Positions 1 to 5,703 of a stretch of DNA of 6,638 nucleotides are shown here, piece after piece. Origin of the DNA: Acutalibacter sp. (GTDB lineage Bacteria > Bacillota > Clostridia > Oscillospirales > Acutalibacteraceae); NCBI GenBank assembly GCA_022801475.1, contig JAAWSH010000096.1, positions 1 to 6,638 on the forward strand, in the 5' to 3' direction. Position numbers and translations under genes: made by a program. The notes below the pieces were generated by a model, which was not told the DNA's origin, did no database searches, and saw only the letters and a program-made list of their open reading frames with translations. How positions within the stretch are numbered: the stretch's first letter is position 1; each line of letters starts with the position of its first letter.

Positions 1-1791
1 AAGAACAACCCCTGCCTGATCGGCGAGCCCGGCGTGGGCAAAACCGCTGTGGCAGAGGGCCTTGCCCTGCGCATTGCCAGCGGGGATGTGCCCGCGAAGC
101 TGCGGGAAAAGGAGATCCAGCTTCTGGACCTGACCGCCCTGGTGGCTGGCACCCAGTTCCGGGGGCAGTTCGAGAGCCGCATCAAGGGCCTGGTAGACGA
201 GGTGAAAGCGGACGGAAATGTGATCCTCTTTATTGACGAGGTCCACAACCTGGTGGGCACCGGCGACGCGGAGGGCAGCATGAACGCGGCCAATATTCTA
301 AAGCCCGCCCTGTCCCGGGGGGAGATTCAGGTCATAGGGGCCACCACCTTTAACGAATACAGAAAGTATATTGAAAAGGACGCTGCCCTGGAGCGGCGGT
401 TTCAGCCTGTCACCGTGAACGAGCCCTCTTCCGAGGATACGGCGCAGGTGCTGCTGGGCATAAAAAACTACTACGAGGCCTACCACCGGGTGACCGTATC
501 GGAAAAAATCGCCCGCCGTATGGTGGTGCTGGCCGAGCGGTACATTAACGACCGCTATCTGCCTGACAAGGCCATTGACCTTTTGGACGAGGCCTGCGCC
601 TGCGCGGCCCTGCGCAACCAGCGGCTGGAGGAATATGACCGCATGGAGAGAGACCTGAACCGGGAACGGGTGCGGGAGCAGGACCTCTCGAACCCCGGGA
701 ACCTTAGCGTGGACTATGAGGAGCTGGCCAAAACCCACTACCGCATTGCCACCCTGGAGGAGGGCCTGGACCGGCTGCGCCGGGAAGGGGTGTTTGCCCC
801 AGTGGAAGAGGCGGACCTGGCCTATGTGATTGAGCTGTGGACCAGCATTCCGGCCTCCAAGATAGAGGCTGGAGACCTGGAGAAGCTCTCTGGCCTGGAG
901 GACGTGCTGAAAAAGAAGATTGTGGGCCAGGACCAGGCCGTGGCGGCGGTTTCCGCGGCGGTGCGCAGAAGCCGGGTGCAGATCAGCCCCAGGCGGCGGC
1001 CAGCCTCCTTTATCTTTGTGGGGCCCACCGGCACGGGCAAAACCGAGCTGGTGCGGGTGCTCTCCCAGAAGCTGTTCGACACGCCGGAGACCATGATCCG
1101 CCTGGATATGTCCGAGTTTATGGAAAAGCACTCGGTGTCTAAGCTCACTGGCTCGCCTCCGGGCTATATTGGCTATGACGAGGCCGGACAGCTTACCGAA
1201 AAGGTGCGGCGGCGGCCCTACTCGGTGCTGCTGTTTGACGAGATTGAGAAAGCCCACCCGGATGTAATGAACATTTTGCTGCAAATTTTGGACGAGGGCC
1301 GCATTACAGACGCCCACGGCCGCACCGTGAACTTTGAGCATACCGTAGTGGTGATGACCTCTAACGCGGGCAGCGAGCGGAAGGAAGGGGCCCTGGGCTT
1401 TGCCAAGAGTCCGGGGGACATGAGCCGGGAAAAGGCCCTGAAGGCCCTGAACGAGTTTTTGCGGCCCGAGTTCCTTAGCCGCATTGACGAGGTGGTGGTA
1501 TTCCGCCCCCTGGATGTGGAGGACTACAAACAGATTGCCGCTTTGATGCTGGAGGAGTACGTGGGCTCTTTGGCCGAGAAAGGCATTACCCTGAACTACA
1601 GCCCAGAGTCCTGCGCCCTGCTGGCGGAGAAGTCCGTGGGCGGAAAAAGCGGGGCCCGGGACCTGCGGAACAACATCCGGCGGATGGTGGAGGATAAAAT
1701 AGCCAACCTCATTGTCCAAAAGGGCGAAGGGGGCCTGGAGGCCATTGCCGTGGACGCGAAAGACGGTGCGCTGCGGGTGGAGGCCCTATGA
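1..1791 (+). CDS. clpC: ClpC-like ATP-dependent Clp protease ATP-binding subunit (5' end outside window)
   Basis: Double-AAA+ (HSP100) unfoldase that would thread proteins into ClpP in the cytoplasm. The reading frame is open from base 1, so the N-terminal domain and true start lie upstream. About 596 residues are visible. NBD1 has Walker A GEPGVGKT (22-45), Walker B ILFIDE (about 223-240), sensor-1 GATT (338-349) and arginine-finger ERRF (391-402). NBD2 has Walker A GPTGTGKT (1021-1044), Walker B LLFDE (1228-1242), an ALGF loop (1390-1401) and sensor-2 GAR (1651-1659). The segment between the two modules is only about 80 residues and includes a predicted charged helix (about 610-790). That is far shorter than the ClpB middle domain and is ClpC-sized. 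The LGF sits where ClpA/ClpC/ClpX carry their ClpP-docking tripeptide, which ClpB lacks. Together these favour ClpC over ClpB. The middle segment is divergent and I do not see a clear UVR motif. The stop overlaps the next gene's ATG (ATGA), which implies co-translation. The family is certain; the ClpC subtype is likely. Confidence 0.93.
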   Translation, partial: KNNPCLIGEPGVGKTAVAEGLALRIASGDVPAKLREKEIQLLDLTALVAGTQFRGQFESRIKGLVDEVKADGNVILFIDEVHNLVGTGDAEGSMNAANILKPALSRGEIQVIGATTFNEYRKYIEKDAALERRFQPVTVNEPSSEDTAQVLLGIKNYYEAYHRVTVSEKIARRMVVLAERYINDRYLPDKAIDLLDEACACAALRNQRLEEYDRMERDLNRERVREQDLSNPGNLSVDYEELAKTHYRIATLEEGLDRLRREGVFAPVEEADLAYVIELWTSIPASKIEAGDLEKLSGLEDVLKKKIVGQDQAVAAVSAAVRRSRVQISPRRRPASFIFVGPTGTGKTELVRVLSQKLFDTPETMIRLDMSEFMEKHSVSKLTGSPPGYIGYDEAGQLTEKVRRRPYSVLLFDEIEKAHPDVMNILLQILDEGRITDAHGRTVNFEHTVVVMTSNAGSERKEGALGFAKSPGDMSREKALKALNEFLRPEFLSRIDEVVVFRPLDVEDYKQIAALMLEEYVGSLAEKGITLNYSPESCALLAEKSVGGKSGARDLRNNIRRMVEDKIANLIVQKGEGGLEAIAVDAKDGALRVEAL

Positions 1792-2291
1792 TCATTCGAA
1801 GAGCGGCGGAGACGGACCTGCCCGCCATTGGGGCTCTTTATAGGGAGGCCCGAAAGGCCCTGGGCCAGGCCGGGGTAGACCAGTGGCAGGGAGAGTACCC
1901 CAACGAGGACTCCGCCCGGGAGGACATGGCCCGGGGCTGGTGTTATGTGGCCGAGGACCAGGGCCGGGTGGTGGGCACCGCCTGCCTGGGCTTTGGCCAG
2001 GACCCCACCTATGACGTGATAGAACAGGGCGGCTGGCAGAGCACCGGGGACTACGGCTTTTTGCACCGGGCGGCGGTTTCTGCTTCCGCTAAGGGAAAGG
2101 GTATAGCGCCAATGTTTTTCCAGGAGCTGGTGGGGCAGGCTCGGGCCCGGGGCGTGGGGGCCATACGAGGCGACACCCACCGGGATAACCAGCCCATGCG
2201 GCGGGTGATGGAGAAGTGTGGGCTAGAGTACCGGGGAATCATCTACGCGGAGGACGGCACAGCGCGCATGGCCTATGAGCGGGTGCTATAG
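1788..2291 (+). CDS. GNAT family N-acetyltransferase
   Basis: A 167-residue single-domain acetyltransferase of the GCN5-related fold, which moves an acetyl group from acetyl-CoA to an unknown amine. The N-terminus IIRRAAETDLPAI is the usual first strand and helix. The pyrophosphate-binding motif A is the SAKGKGIA stretch (residues 100-107), preceded by the strand LHRAAVSA. The C-terminal part has N134, then VMEKCGLEYRGIIY (140-153), the standard GNAT helix/strand, ending in DGTARMAYERVL. The DQW..EYP block (31-38) and DPTYDVIE (72-79) match a common Firmicutes GNAT subgroup that I recall only from memory; its substrate is not known to me. The ATG at 1788 is chosen because GGAGG lies 4 bases upstream (1779-1783) inside clp and the start overlaps the clp stop. 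This arrangement suggests translational coupling. I see no clear terminator after the gene. Whether it acetylates a Clp substrate or a small molecule cannot be told from sequence. Confidence 0.93.
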   Translation: MIIRRAAETDLPAIGALYREARKALGQAGVDQWQGEYPNEDSAREDMARGWCYVAEDQGRVVGTACLGFGQDPTYDVIEQGGWQSTGDYGFLHRAAVSASAKGKGIAPMFFQELVGQARARGVGAIRGDTHRDNQPMRRVMEKCGLEYRGIIYAEDGTARMAYERVL

Positions 2292-2333
2292 CGGGGCTAT
2301 AAGAAAAAAACGGGGCCTCTGTGGGGAGAATCG

Positions 2334-2429
2334 ACGGGGTTTTTGCCAGAACTTTTACCACCCCTTGGCGGGCCCTTTATTTATCAGCGCATTTTAGAGG
2401 ACATTCCCTTCCGCGCGGCAAAAAACCGT
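2334..2429. repeat. Spaced imperfect inverted repeat in the GNAT-metallopeptidase gap
   Basis: ACGGGGTTTTTGCC (2334-2347) is nearly the reverse complement of GGCAAAAAACCGT (2417-2429), with 69 bases between them. The 177-bp gap 2292-2468 has no convincing gene and no intrinsic terminator. It is visibly more AT-rich around 2371-2400. The repeat could fold into a leader structure ahead of the metallopeptidase gene or be chance. No strong -35/-10 pair is visible in the gap. Confidence 0.3.
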
Positions 2430-2453
2430 CCCAGCCCAAGCAGAAGCACCAAA

Positions 2454-2458
2454 AGGAG
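2454..2458 (+). promoter_or_regulatory. Ribosome binding site fixing the 2469 start
   Basis: AGGAG ends 10 bases before the ATG at 2469. The same reading frame stays open upstream to a TTG at 2343, but that longer version has no Shine-Dalgarno and its extra 42 residues (rich in P, R and S) resemble no domain. The site therefore decides for 2469. The out-of-frame ATG at 2462 lies too close to the site. Confidence 0.7.
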
Positions 2459-2468
2459 CGAATGGTTT

Positions 2469-2933
2469 ATGACGTATACCCAGGATAAGGTTTTCCCCAT
2501 TTTTGAGCGCTGGCTGGAACGCCTCCGGCTAAAAAACGTCTGGGACGTAAAGCTGGAGCTGATAGAGGACCCTGCCTTTACCAAAACCGGGGACTTAAAA
2601 ATAGACCCTGACGACCGAAAGGCCATTTTAATGCTGAATGCCCAAAACCCCCGCCAGGAGAACCCGGAAGAGGTTATTATCCATGAGTTGATGCACCTAA
2701 AGCTGTATCCTCTGGACCAGCTGACCGAGGGGCTGATTGAGGGCCACTACCAGGAGGGCACGCCGGCCTATGGCGTGGTTTACCGGCAGTTTATGGAGGC
2801 GCTGGAGGTCACTGTGGAGGAACTGGCCAAATGCTGGCTGGGAGCGCTGGGGGAGGACCCACGGCTCTCCTTTGGGCGGTGCCAGGGGATGAAGTCCTAT
2901 AACGAGCTTTTCGACGGCTTAAAGAAGCTTTAG
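2469..2933 (+). CDS. Small HExxH putative zinc metallopeptidase-like protein
   Basis: A 154-residue soluble protein with no signal peptide or membrane segment. The centre carries EEVIIHELMHLKLYPLD. HELMH (residues 72-76) is a textbook HExxH zinc-binding and catalytic motif, set in a hydrophobic helix as in minimal gluzincin or SprT/ImmA-type domains. Downstream, FMEALEVTVEELAK (108-121) offers glutamates (E110, E113, E117) that could supply the third zinc ligand; which one cannot be decided here. The N-terminal half (MTYTQDKVFPIFERWLERL, then VWDVKLELIEDP) reads as a helix followed by beta strands, the usual lead-in to such minimal metalloprotease cores. I do not recognise a named family. It stands alone, 177 bp after the GNAT gene and facing the convergent tRNA unit. 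It could be a phage-derived or housekeeping domain. The HExxH motif is certain; peptidase activity is inferred. Confidence 0.85.
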   Translation: MTYTQDKVFPIFERWLERLRLKNVWDVKLELIEDPAFTKTGDLKIDPDDRKAILMLNAQNPRQENPEEVIIHELMHLKLYPLDQLTEGLIEGHYQEGTPAYGVVYRQFMEALEVTVEELAKCWLGALGEDPRLSFGRCQGMKSYNELFDGLKKL

Positions 2934-2971
2934 GGAGATAGCCAGTTAAATTTTGTGCGCACAGGGAAATG

Positions 2972-3078
2972 TATAGTAAATACACTTGAAAATCGGTGTG
3001 TACCGATTTTCAAGCTGGGCGACTACGCCGCTTGGTTCAAAAGAGGTATTCTACCGCTTTTGAACTGTGTTAACTATA
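2972..3078. repeat. Three-hairpin palindromic element, MITE-like or structured RNA
   Basis: This is a 107-bp non-coding element between convergent units. Its ends are inverted: TATAGT (2972-2977) and ACTATA (3073-3078), continued by ACAC (2982-2985) facing GTGT (3067-3070). Inside are three hairpins. The first is a perfect 13-bp stem, CTTGAAAATCGGT (2985-2997) with ACCGATTTTCAAG (3002-3014) and a GTGT loop. The second is GGCG/CGCC (3018-3021, 3026-3029) with an ACTA loop. The third is GTTCAAAAG (3035-3043) with CTTTTGAAC (3057-3065), extended inside by GGTA/TACC. The two arms also resemble each other as long imperfect terminal inverted repeats (TTGAAAATCGGT on the left, TTCAAAAGCGGT on the right arm's complement). 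That fits a miniature inverted-repeat element inserted between operons. A structured small RNA is the alternative. No family name can be assigned without a search. Confidence 0.6.
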
Positions 3079-3082
3079 AACA

Positions 3083-3115
3083 GAAAAGCACCCGGTTTTT
3101 ACCGAGTGCTTTTTT
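3083..3115 (-). terminator. Intrinsic terminator of tRNA-Lys, probably bidirectional
   Basis: The stem is AGCACCCGGT (3087-3096) with ACCGAGTGCT (3101-3110) and a TTTT loop. In the - strand RNA the one mismatch becomes a G-U pair, so the 10-bp stem is complete, and it is followed by UUUUCUGUUU. The stem begins 4 bases beyond the tRNA CCA, a normal position for a tRNA terminator. On the + strand the same stem carries one C/A mismatch and is followed by six T (3110-3115), so it can also stop transcription arriving from the metallopeptidase side. Confidence 0.85.
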
Positions 3116-3190
3116 GGTGACCCATCGGGGATTTGAACCCCGGACACCCTGATTAAAAGTCAGGTGCTCTGCCAACTGAGCTAATGAGTC
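3115..3190 (-). tRNA. tRNA-Lys (UUU anticodon), CCA encoded
   Basis: A 76-nt cloverleaf reads on the - strand from 3190 to 3115. The acceptor stem is GACTCAT with ATGGGTC (one U-G pair). The D arm is GCTC-AGTTGGCA-GAGC. The anticodon arm is CCTGA-CTTTTAA-TCAGG with anticodon UUU at positions 34-36. The variable loop is GTGTC, and the T arm is CGGGG-TTCAAAT-CCCCG. The discriminator is A and the CCA end is encoded (3115-3117). It decodes AAA and AAG lysine codons. It is transcribed alone from its own strong promoter and ends at the adjacent terminator. Confidence 0.98.
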
Positions 3191-3225
3191 TCACAGCTGC
3201 CCGGAATGACCCAGACAGCTTACTT

Positions 3226-3254
3226 ATTATAGCAACTTTTTCCCGCCCTGTCAA
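3226..3254 (-). promoter_or_regulatory. Perfect-consensus sigma-A promoter of tRNA-Lys
   Basis: On the - strand TTGACA (3254-3249) and TATAAT (3231-3226) are separated by exactly 17 bases. Every hexamer position matches the sigma-70/sigma-A consensus. Transcription should begin near 3219, about 29 bases before the mature tRNA 5' end at 3190, leaving a short leader for RNase P to remove. Confidence 0.93.
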
Positions 3255-3299
3255 CCCATTTCTTGAAGATATTAGTCGCTCCTGGGGGATAACCATGAA

Positions 3300-3351
3300 C
3301 CGAGCCAGCGCGGACAGGAACGGCAGCGCCCAGAAAACCGCGCTGGCTCGG
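3300..3351. repeat. Perfect 14-bp inverted repeat without T-tract
   Basis: CCGAGCCAGCGCGG (3300-3313) and CCGCGCTGGCTCGG (3338-3351) are exact reverse complements around a 24-base spacer. The stem is very GC-rich and lies between the alpha-galactosidase stop and the tRNA promoter. Neither strand has a run of T after the stem, so it is not a standard intrinsic terminator. It could stabilise the 3' end of the alpha-galactosidase mRNA against exonucleases, or be a dispersed palindromic repeat. Confidence 0.7.
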
Positions 3352-3364
3352 CCAGAAGCTAACA

Positions 3365-3432
3365 CCGGCAAGTGAGCCGGAGCGAACGCCCCCGCGACGG
3401 TAGTCCAGCGCTTGCGCTGGGCTGGGCGCTGG
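3365..3432. repeat. Cluster of short GC-rich hairpins after the alpha-galactosidase stop
   Basis: CCGGC/GCCGG (3365-3369, 3376-3380) makes a 5-bp hairpin. CCAGCGCTTGCGCTGG (3405-3420) makes a second one, 6-7 bp. GCGCTGG recurs at 3426-3432, directly beside the stop codon of the - strand gene, so CCAGCGC at 3405-3411 has two possible partners. No T-tract follows on the - strand. With the 3300-3351 repeat these are probably the 3' untranslated structure of the alpha-galactosidase mRNA. A role in termination is possible but not shown. Confidence 0.5.
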
Positions 3433-5613
3433 TTAAACTTGGATGAAGTGCTTCATGATGCAGCTGCCGTCCGCTGGACCTGGGTAGGGGGTGGAGAGGT
3501 CTACCCCGGCGTTCATCAGCAGCGCGCCAGAGTACCGCTGGCCGGTGGCCTGGTCCATATAGGTCTTGTGGGGGTCCAGGCCTCGCAGCCGCAGCATCTG
3601 GTAGAAGTTGTCCGGCTTGCGCATGACCACTCGGGTCAGCAGCGCCTCGCTCTGGTCCGGGCTGACAAACTCCCAGTCCGCAAAAAACCGGTCCTGGGCT
3701 GGGTCTGTTAACCGGTACAGGTCCCCGTAGTGGATGAGGTCATAATATTTATGATAATCGGCAATCTGCGCCTTGGCCAGGTCCTTCTGCTCCTCTGTCA
3801 GCTTCCGGGGGTCCAGCTCGTAGCCAAAGGTACCCATCAGGGCCACGGCCCCCCGGGTCTCAAAGCCCGTGCGGGGGCAGGCCGAGACGTGGGCCCCCAT
3901 GCTGGCCACCGGGTAGCAAAGGGACGCCCCAAACTGAATGGTCAAGCGCTCGATGGGGTCGGTGTTGTCGCTGGTCCAGATCTGGGGGGAGTAGTACAGC
4001 ATCCCTGGGTCAAACCGGCAGCCGCCGGAAGAGCAGTTCTCCAGCAAAATGTGGGGGAAGGCGCTGGTCACCCGGTCCATCAGGTCGTACACGCCCAGCA
4101 CGTAGCGGTGGAAGAACTCCCCCTGGCGCTCTGGGGGCAGCACGGCGTTGCCCGCCTCGCTGATGTTCCGGTTGCAGTCCCACTTGATGTAGGCAATGTT
4201 GTTCTTTGAGATCACATCGTACATCTGCTGGAAGATATTGTCCCGCACCTCTTTGCGGGTCATGTCCAGCACGCACTGGTAGCGGCTTAGGGAGCCCTCC
4301 CGGCCCTGGGCCTTGATAATCCAGTCCGGGTGGGCCCGGTACAGGTCGCTGTTGGGGTTCACCATCTCCGGCTCGTACCAGATGCCGAACTTCAGCCCCA
4401 GGTCGTTGACCCGCTGGATTAGGGACCCCAGGCCGCCTTTCAGCTTGTTCTCGTTTACGTACCAGTCTCCCAGGCCCTGGCGGTCGTCGTTGCGGGTGCC
4501 AAACCACCCGTCGTCCATCACCAGCATCTCCACGCCCAGGTCCTTGGCCTCTTTGGCAAAGGCCACCAGCAGCTCATCGTCAAAGTCGAACACAGCGGCC
4601 TCCCAGTCGTTGATCAGCACCGGGCGCTTTTTGTGGGTCCATTCACTGCGGCACAGGTGGTCCATGTACAGCCGGTGGAAGTCCCGGCTCATGCCCCCCA
4701 GGCCCTCTTGGGAAAAGACCATCACCGCCTCTGGGGTGGTAAAGCTCTCGCCAGGCTCCAGCCGCCAGCAAAAGTCCGTGGGGTTAATGCCCGCCAGCAG
4801 CCGGGGGCAGCCCAGGGTGTCCACCTCTACCTCAATGGAGAAGTTGCCGCTGTATACCAGGCTTACGCCCATGACCTGGCCCTGCTCCTCGGTAGAGCCC
4901 TGGCGGCACAGGGCCGCGAAGGGGTTGTGGTTGCTGCTGGTCATGCCCCGCTTGGAGCCAATGGCCTGTATGCCGTGCTGAAGGGGGTGGCGCACCGTAG
5001 TGTTCTCCTTGGCCCAGCGGCCGTACATGTGCACCAGGTCATAGTCCATGCTGGGCAGGTCCAGGCACAGGCTAAAGGCCCGCTCCAGCTCCACAGGGGC
5101 GCTGCCGGTGTTCTCCAGCCGGACGCTGCGGGCCATAGCGCCGTGGTCCTCAAACACGGTGTACAGCAGGGTGGCCTTTACGCCCGTTACCCCGTCCAGT
5201 GTCTCAATCTCCAGGGTCTCGGCCTGGCCCTCTCCCGCAAAGGTGGCGGGCAGGCCGGGCAGCTGGGGCTTGCCGGGGTATATTTTATGGCCCACATAGC
5301 GCAGGTCTGTTACCGCGTCGCCGTTGTGGTTGCGCACCTGAAGGGCGGAGAGCCGGAAGTCGCCGTTCTGGTTGCCAGAGTACTCCTGGGGCATGGCGTC
5401 CAGGGTAAAGCGGTGTTCGCTCACCTTGGGGTTGTGGGGGGACATGGACTCGTACCAGCCCCGGTACATCAGGTACCCCAGGTCTGTGTCAGGAATTTTC
5501 GGGCCGTAGTACAGGTGGATCAGGTAGTTCTCCTCAAAGACCATCAGGGCATAGCTGGAGGTCTTGGTGTCCAGGCGGAACACCTTGTTTTTTTCGTCAA
5601 AGGTAATTGGCAT
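3433..5613 (-). CDS. Alpha-galactosidase, glycoside hydrolase family 36
   Basis: Hydrolyses terminal alpha-1,6-galactose from melibiose, raffinose, stachyose and similar sugars, with retention of configuration. At 726 residues it has the normal length of Firmicutes GH36 enzymes such as Geobacillus AgaA and Lactobacillus MelA. A beta-rich N-terminal domain (about 1-330) precedes the TIM barrel, which carries NDWEA (335-339), MDDGWFGTRNDD (366-377), GIWYEPEMVNP (410-420), the nucleophile in KWDCNR (D479), CSSGG (527-531) and the acid/base in SDNTD (D549). A short beta C-terminal domain follows. The two aspartates fall within one residue of those recalled for AgaA (D478, D548). No signal peptide is present, so it acts in the cytoplasm on imported sugar. 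The ATG at 5613 is chosen because AAGGAG lies 6 bases upstream; the frame extends 36 codons further, but the in-frame ATG at 5643 has no Shine-Dalgarno and an earlier start at 5721 would precede the promoter. It is a single-gene unit with no transporter beside it. GH36 assignment is very sure. Confidence 0.97.
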   Translation of the reverse strand: MPITFDEKNKVFRLDTKTSSYALMVFEENYLIHLYYGPKIPDTDLGYLMYRGWYESMSPHNPKVSEHRFTLDAMPQEYSGNQNGDFRLSALQVRNHNGDAVTDLRYVGHKIYPGKPQLPGLPATFAGEGQAETLEIETLDGVTGVKATLLYTVFEDHGAMARSVRLENTGSAPVELERAFSLCLDLPSMDYDLVHMYGRWAKENTTVRHPLQHGIQAIGSKRGMTSSNHNPFAALCRQGSTEEQGQVMGVSLVYSGNFSIEVEVDTLGCPRLLAGINPTDFCWRLEPGESFTTPEAVMVFSQEGLGGMSRDFHRLYMDHLCRSEWTHKKRPVLINDWEAAVFDFDDELLVAFAKEAKDLGVEMLVMDDGWFGTRNDDRQGLGDWYVNENKLKGGLGSLIQRVNDLGLKFGIWYEPEMVNPNSDLYRAHPDWIIKAQGREGSLSRYQCVLDMTRKEVRDNIFQQMYDVISKNNIAYIKWDCNRNISEAGNAVLPPERQGEFFHRYVLGVYDLMDRVTSAFPHILLENCSSGGCRFDPGMLYYSPQIWTSDNTDPIERLTIQFGASLCYPVASMGAHVSACPRTGFETRGAVALMGTFGYELDPRKLTEEQKDLAKAQIADYHKYYDLIHYGDLYRLTDPAQDRFFADWEFVSPDQSEALLTRVVMRKPDNFYQMLRLRGLDPHKTYMDQATGQRYSGALLMNAGVDLSTPYPGPADGSCIMKHFIQV

Positions 5614-5619
5614 AATACG

Positions 5620-5625
5620 CTCCTT
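5620..5625 (-). promoter_or_regulatory. Ribosome binding site of the alpha-galactosidase
   Basis: AAGGAG on the - strand is followed by CGTATT and then the ATG at 5613, giving 6-base spacing. It decides between this start and two longer in-frame alternatives (ATG at 5643 and the frame opening at 5721). Confidence 0.88.
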
Positions 5626-5661
5626 GTGTTCCTGTTTTTTCATGATAAATAGGCTGTGCTT

Positions 5662-5670
5662 ATTATAACA
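5662..5670 (-). promoter_or_regulatory. Extended -10 promoter of the alpha-galactosidase
   Basis: On the - strand TGTTATAAT (5670-5662) is a perfect extended -10 (TG-N-TATAAT). The position expected for -35 (about 5684-5690) reads CTTCCC or TTCCCT and matches TTGACA poorly. Such a promoter relies on the TG extension or on an activator. The start would be near 5655, giving an mRNA leader of about 42 bases. Confidence 0.75.
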
Positions 5671-5675
5671 CCTCA

Positions 5676-5703
5676 TTCCAAAAAGGGAAGCCCTTTTTTG
5701 GAA
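5676..5703. promoter_or_regulatory. Operator-like palindrome over the -35 region
   Basis: TTCCAAAAAGGG (5676-5687), an AAG centre, then CCCTTTTTTGGAA (5691-5703) form an inverted repeat that is perfect except for one extra T. It covers the -35 region of the alpha-galactosidase promoter, the expected place for a repressor or activator of a sugar-use gene. No regulator gene lies beside it. It does not match the CcpA cre consensus. An alternative is that it is a second hairpin of the terminator just upstream. Confidence 0.5.

Noticed and set aside
298..1719. 473-residue open frame on the - strand
   Set aside because: It lies wholly antisense to the Clp ATPase with its conserved motifs; long antisense frames are common in GC-rich genes and its translation resembles no domain.
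1596..2180. 194-residue - strand frame across the clp/GNAT junction
   Set aside because: It overlaps two well-supported + strand genes and contains no recognisable motif.
2292..2345. Possible terminator after the GNAT gene (A-run, GGGG, T-run)
   Set aside because: The G-rich blocks have no matching C-rich arms before the T-run, so no stable stem can form.
2343..2468. N-terminal extension of the HExxH protein from a TTG
   Set aside because: No ribosome site at the TTG, while AGGAG fits the ATG at 2469; the extra residues look like untranslated leader.
2954..2963. TGTGCGCACA perfect 10-bp palindrome
   Set aside because: Too short and isolated to support a binding-site claim; may simply be chance.
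2972..3110. CRISPR-like or riboswitch reading of the hairpin cluster
   Set aside because: No regularly spaced direct repeats with unique spacers, and no downstream gene in the right direction for a riboswitch; no known riboswitch consensus was recognised.
3115..3190. tRNA-Lys as an integration site for a mobile element
   Set aside because: No integrase, no partial tRNA duplicate and no direct repeat of the tRNA 3' end are visible in the window.
2955..3371. Short frames over the intergenic element and tRNA (2955-3152 +, 3153-3371 -, 3184-3375 +)
   Set aside because: They run through the tRNA-Lys gene, its terminator or the palindromes and lack ribosome sites; translations ending like THRGFEPRTP are typical tRNA artefacts.
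4633..5652. 339-residue open frame on the + strand, with other + strand frames at 3412-3711, 3730-4209 and 4313-4981
   Set aside because: All are shadows of the GH36 gene on the other strand, which carries clear catalytic motifs; the shadow translations are low-complexity and unlike any protein.
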